Shown piece after piece: positions 63,848-64,000 of a stretch of 64,000 nucleotides of DNA. The stretch is from Marinisporobacter sp. Its GTDB lineage: Bacteria; Bacillota; Clostridia; Peptostreptococcales; Thermotaleaceae. Both the position numbers and the translations under genes were made by a program. The notes beneath the pieces were generated by a model. That model was not told the DNA's origin. It searched no databases and worked only from the letters and a program-made list of their open reading frames with translations. The stretch covers positions 124,001 through 188,000 of the forward strand of contig JAOARP010000047.1 in assembly GCA_025210525.1 (NCBI GenBank). The letters are read 5' to 3'. How positions within the stretch are numbered: position 1 is the stretch's first letter; the number at the start of each line of letters is the position of its first letter.

Positions 63848-64000
63848 CTATTTCTTCTCTATCCTCACAACAACCTCCACATGTGGTGTATGCGGGAACA
63901 TGTCCATACACTTCACCGTTTTCACTTTATATCCTGCCTTTTGTACATCTTTAAGATTTTCTGCTAAGCTTCTTGGATTACAAGATACATAGATAATCTC
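63848..64000 (-). CDS. rlmD: RlmD/RumA-type 23S rRNA uracil-5-methyltransferase, C-terminus only
   Basis: The last 50 codons of a gene that enters from beyond the window; stop at 63848-63850. The fragment reads EIIYVSCNPRSLAENLKDVQ and ends CMDMFPHTPHVEVVVRIEKK. YVSCNP holds the catalytic-cysteine-adjacent motif near the C-terminus of the TrmA/RlmCD family, and DMFPHTPHVE is diagnostic of it. The family methylates uridines in 23S rRNA using SAM. Whether it is RlmD, RlmC or RlmCD cannot be told from this end. Confidence 0.9.
   Translation of the reverse strand, partial: EIIYVSCNPRSLAENLKDVQKAGYKVKTVKCMDMFPHTPHVEVVVRIEKK

Noticed and set aside
1-64000. CRISPR arrays, tRNA or rRNA genes and riboswitch-like leaders
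   Set aside because: No regularly spaced repeats, no cloverleaf with CCA-type ends, and no conserved leader fold was noticed by reading; a covariance-model scan would settle it.

Overview
The window is AT-rich, gene-dense DNA of a low-GC Gram-positive anaerobe, most likely in the Clostridia. The evidence is strong AGGAGG-type ribosome binding sites, S-layer-homology (SLH) surface proteins, several lipoproteins with clear lipoboxes, a glycyl radical enzyme with its activase, an MptD-type ECF transporter, and 7TM-type histidine kinases. I see no rRNA, tRNA, CRISPR array or intact mobile element. The species cannot be named from this sequence alone.

Layout. 1-4.5 kb: a very large DUF5724/DUF4132-type protein, cut by the window edge, preceded by a small conserved partner. 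4.7-7.7 kb: a TetR regulator with a flavodoxin, then an OmpR-type two-component system. 7.9-12.6 kb: two sodium:alanine/glycine symporters and a divergent YtcJ-type amidohydrolase. 12.7-28.6 kb: one long minus-strand block. It holds a lipoprotein, two tandem copies of a three-gene signalling module (7TM histidine kinase, NarL-type regulator, and a 7TM-PAS protein that looks like a kinase-dead relative), a 1418-residue SLH/leucine-rich-repeat surface protein, an RCC1-repeat exported protein, a second lipoprotein and a small membrane protein. 29-36.2 kb: an ECF importer with a pair of ABC half-transporters under a TetR repressor that has recognisable palindromic operators. 36.3-42.6 kb: two related lipoproteins sharing an upstream direct-repeat motif, an OmpR-type two-component system and a metallophosphoesterase. 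42.8-46.8 kb: a UvrA-like ABC protein and a RibD/DHFR-like reductase behind a MerR-type promoter. 47-51.2 kb: a glycyl radical enzyme, its activase and an AraC regulator. 51.2-54.5 kb: YwbE, a DbpA/YxiN-like RNA helicase and a GNAT acetyltransferase, with two decayed gene fragments between them. 54.7-58.2 kb: a second SLH protein with a smaller partner. 58.3-61.0 kb: a radical SAM/SPASM operon. 61.6-64 kb: a lipoprotein, a NucS-like nuclease and the C-terminus of an RlmD/RumA-type rRNA methyltransferase.

The most interesting locus is the radical SAM operon. A 374-residue protein of unknown family is followed by a SPASM radical SAM enzyme. Eight bases after the enzyme's stop comes an unannotated 27-codon ORF (58603-58686) whose first 20 or so residues closely match the N-terminus of the 374-residue protein. 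A strong terminator follows. This could be a RiPP-like maturation system with a duplicated recognition sequence, or the stump of a duplicated gene. Secondary leads are the duplicated signalling module with degenerate phosphoacceptor domains, the DUF5724 pair with a possible beta-grasp partner, and the lipoprotein pair with a shared 11-bp-phased upstream motif.
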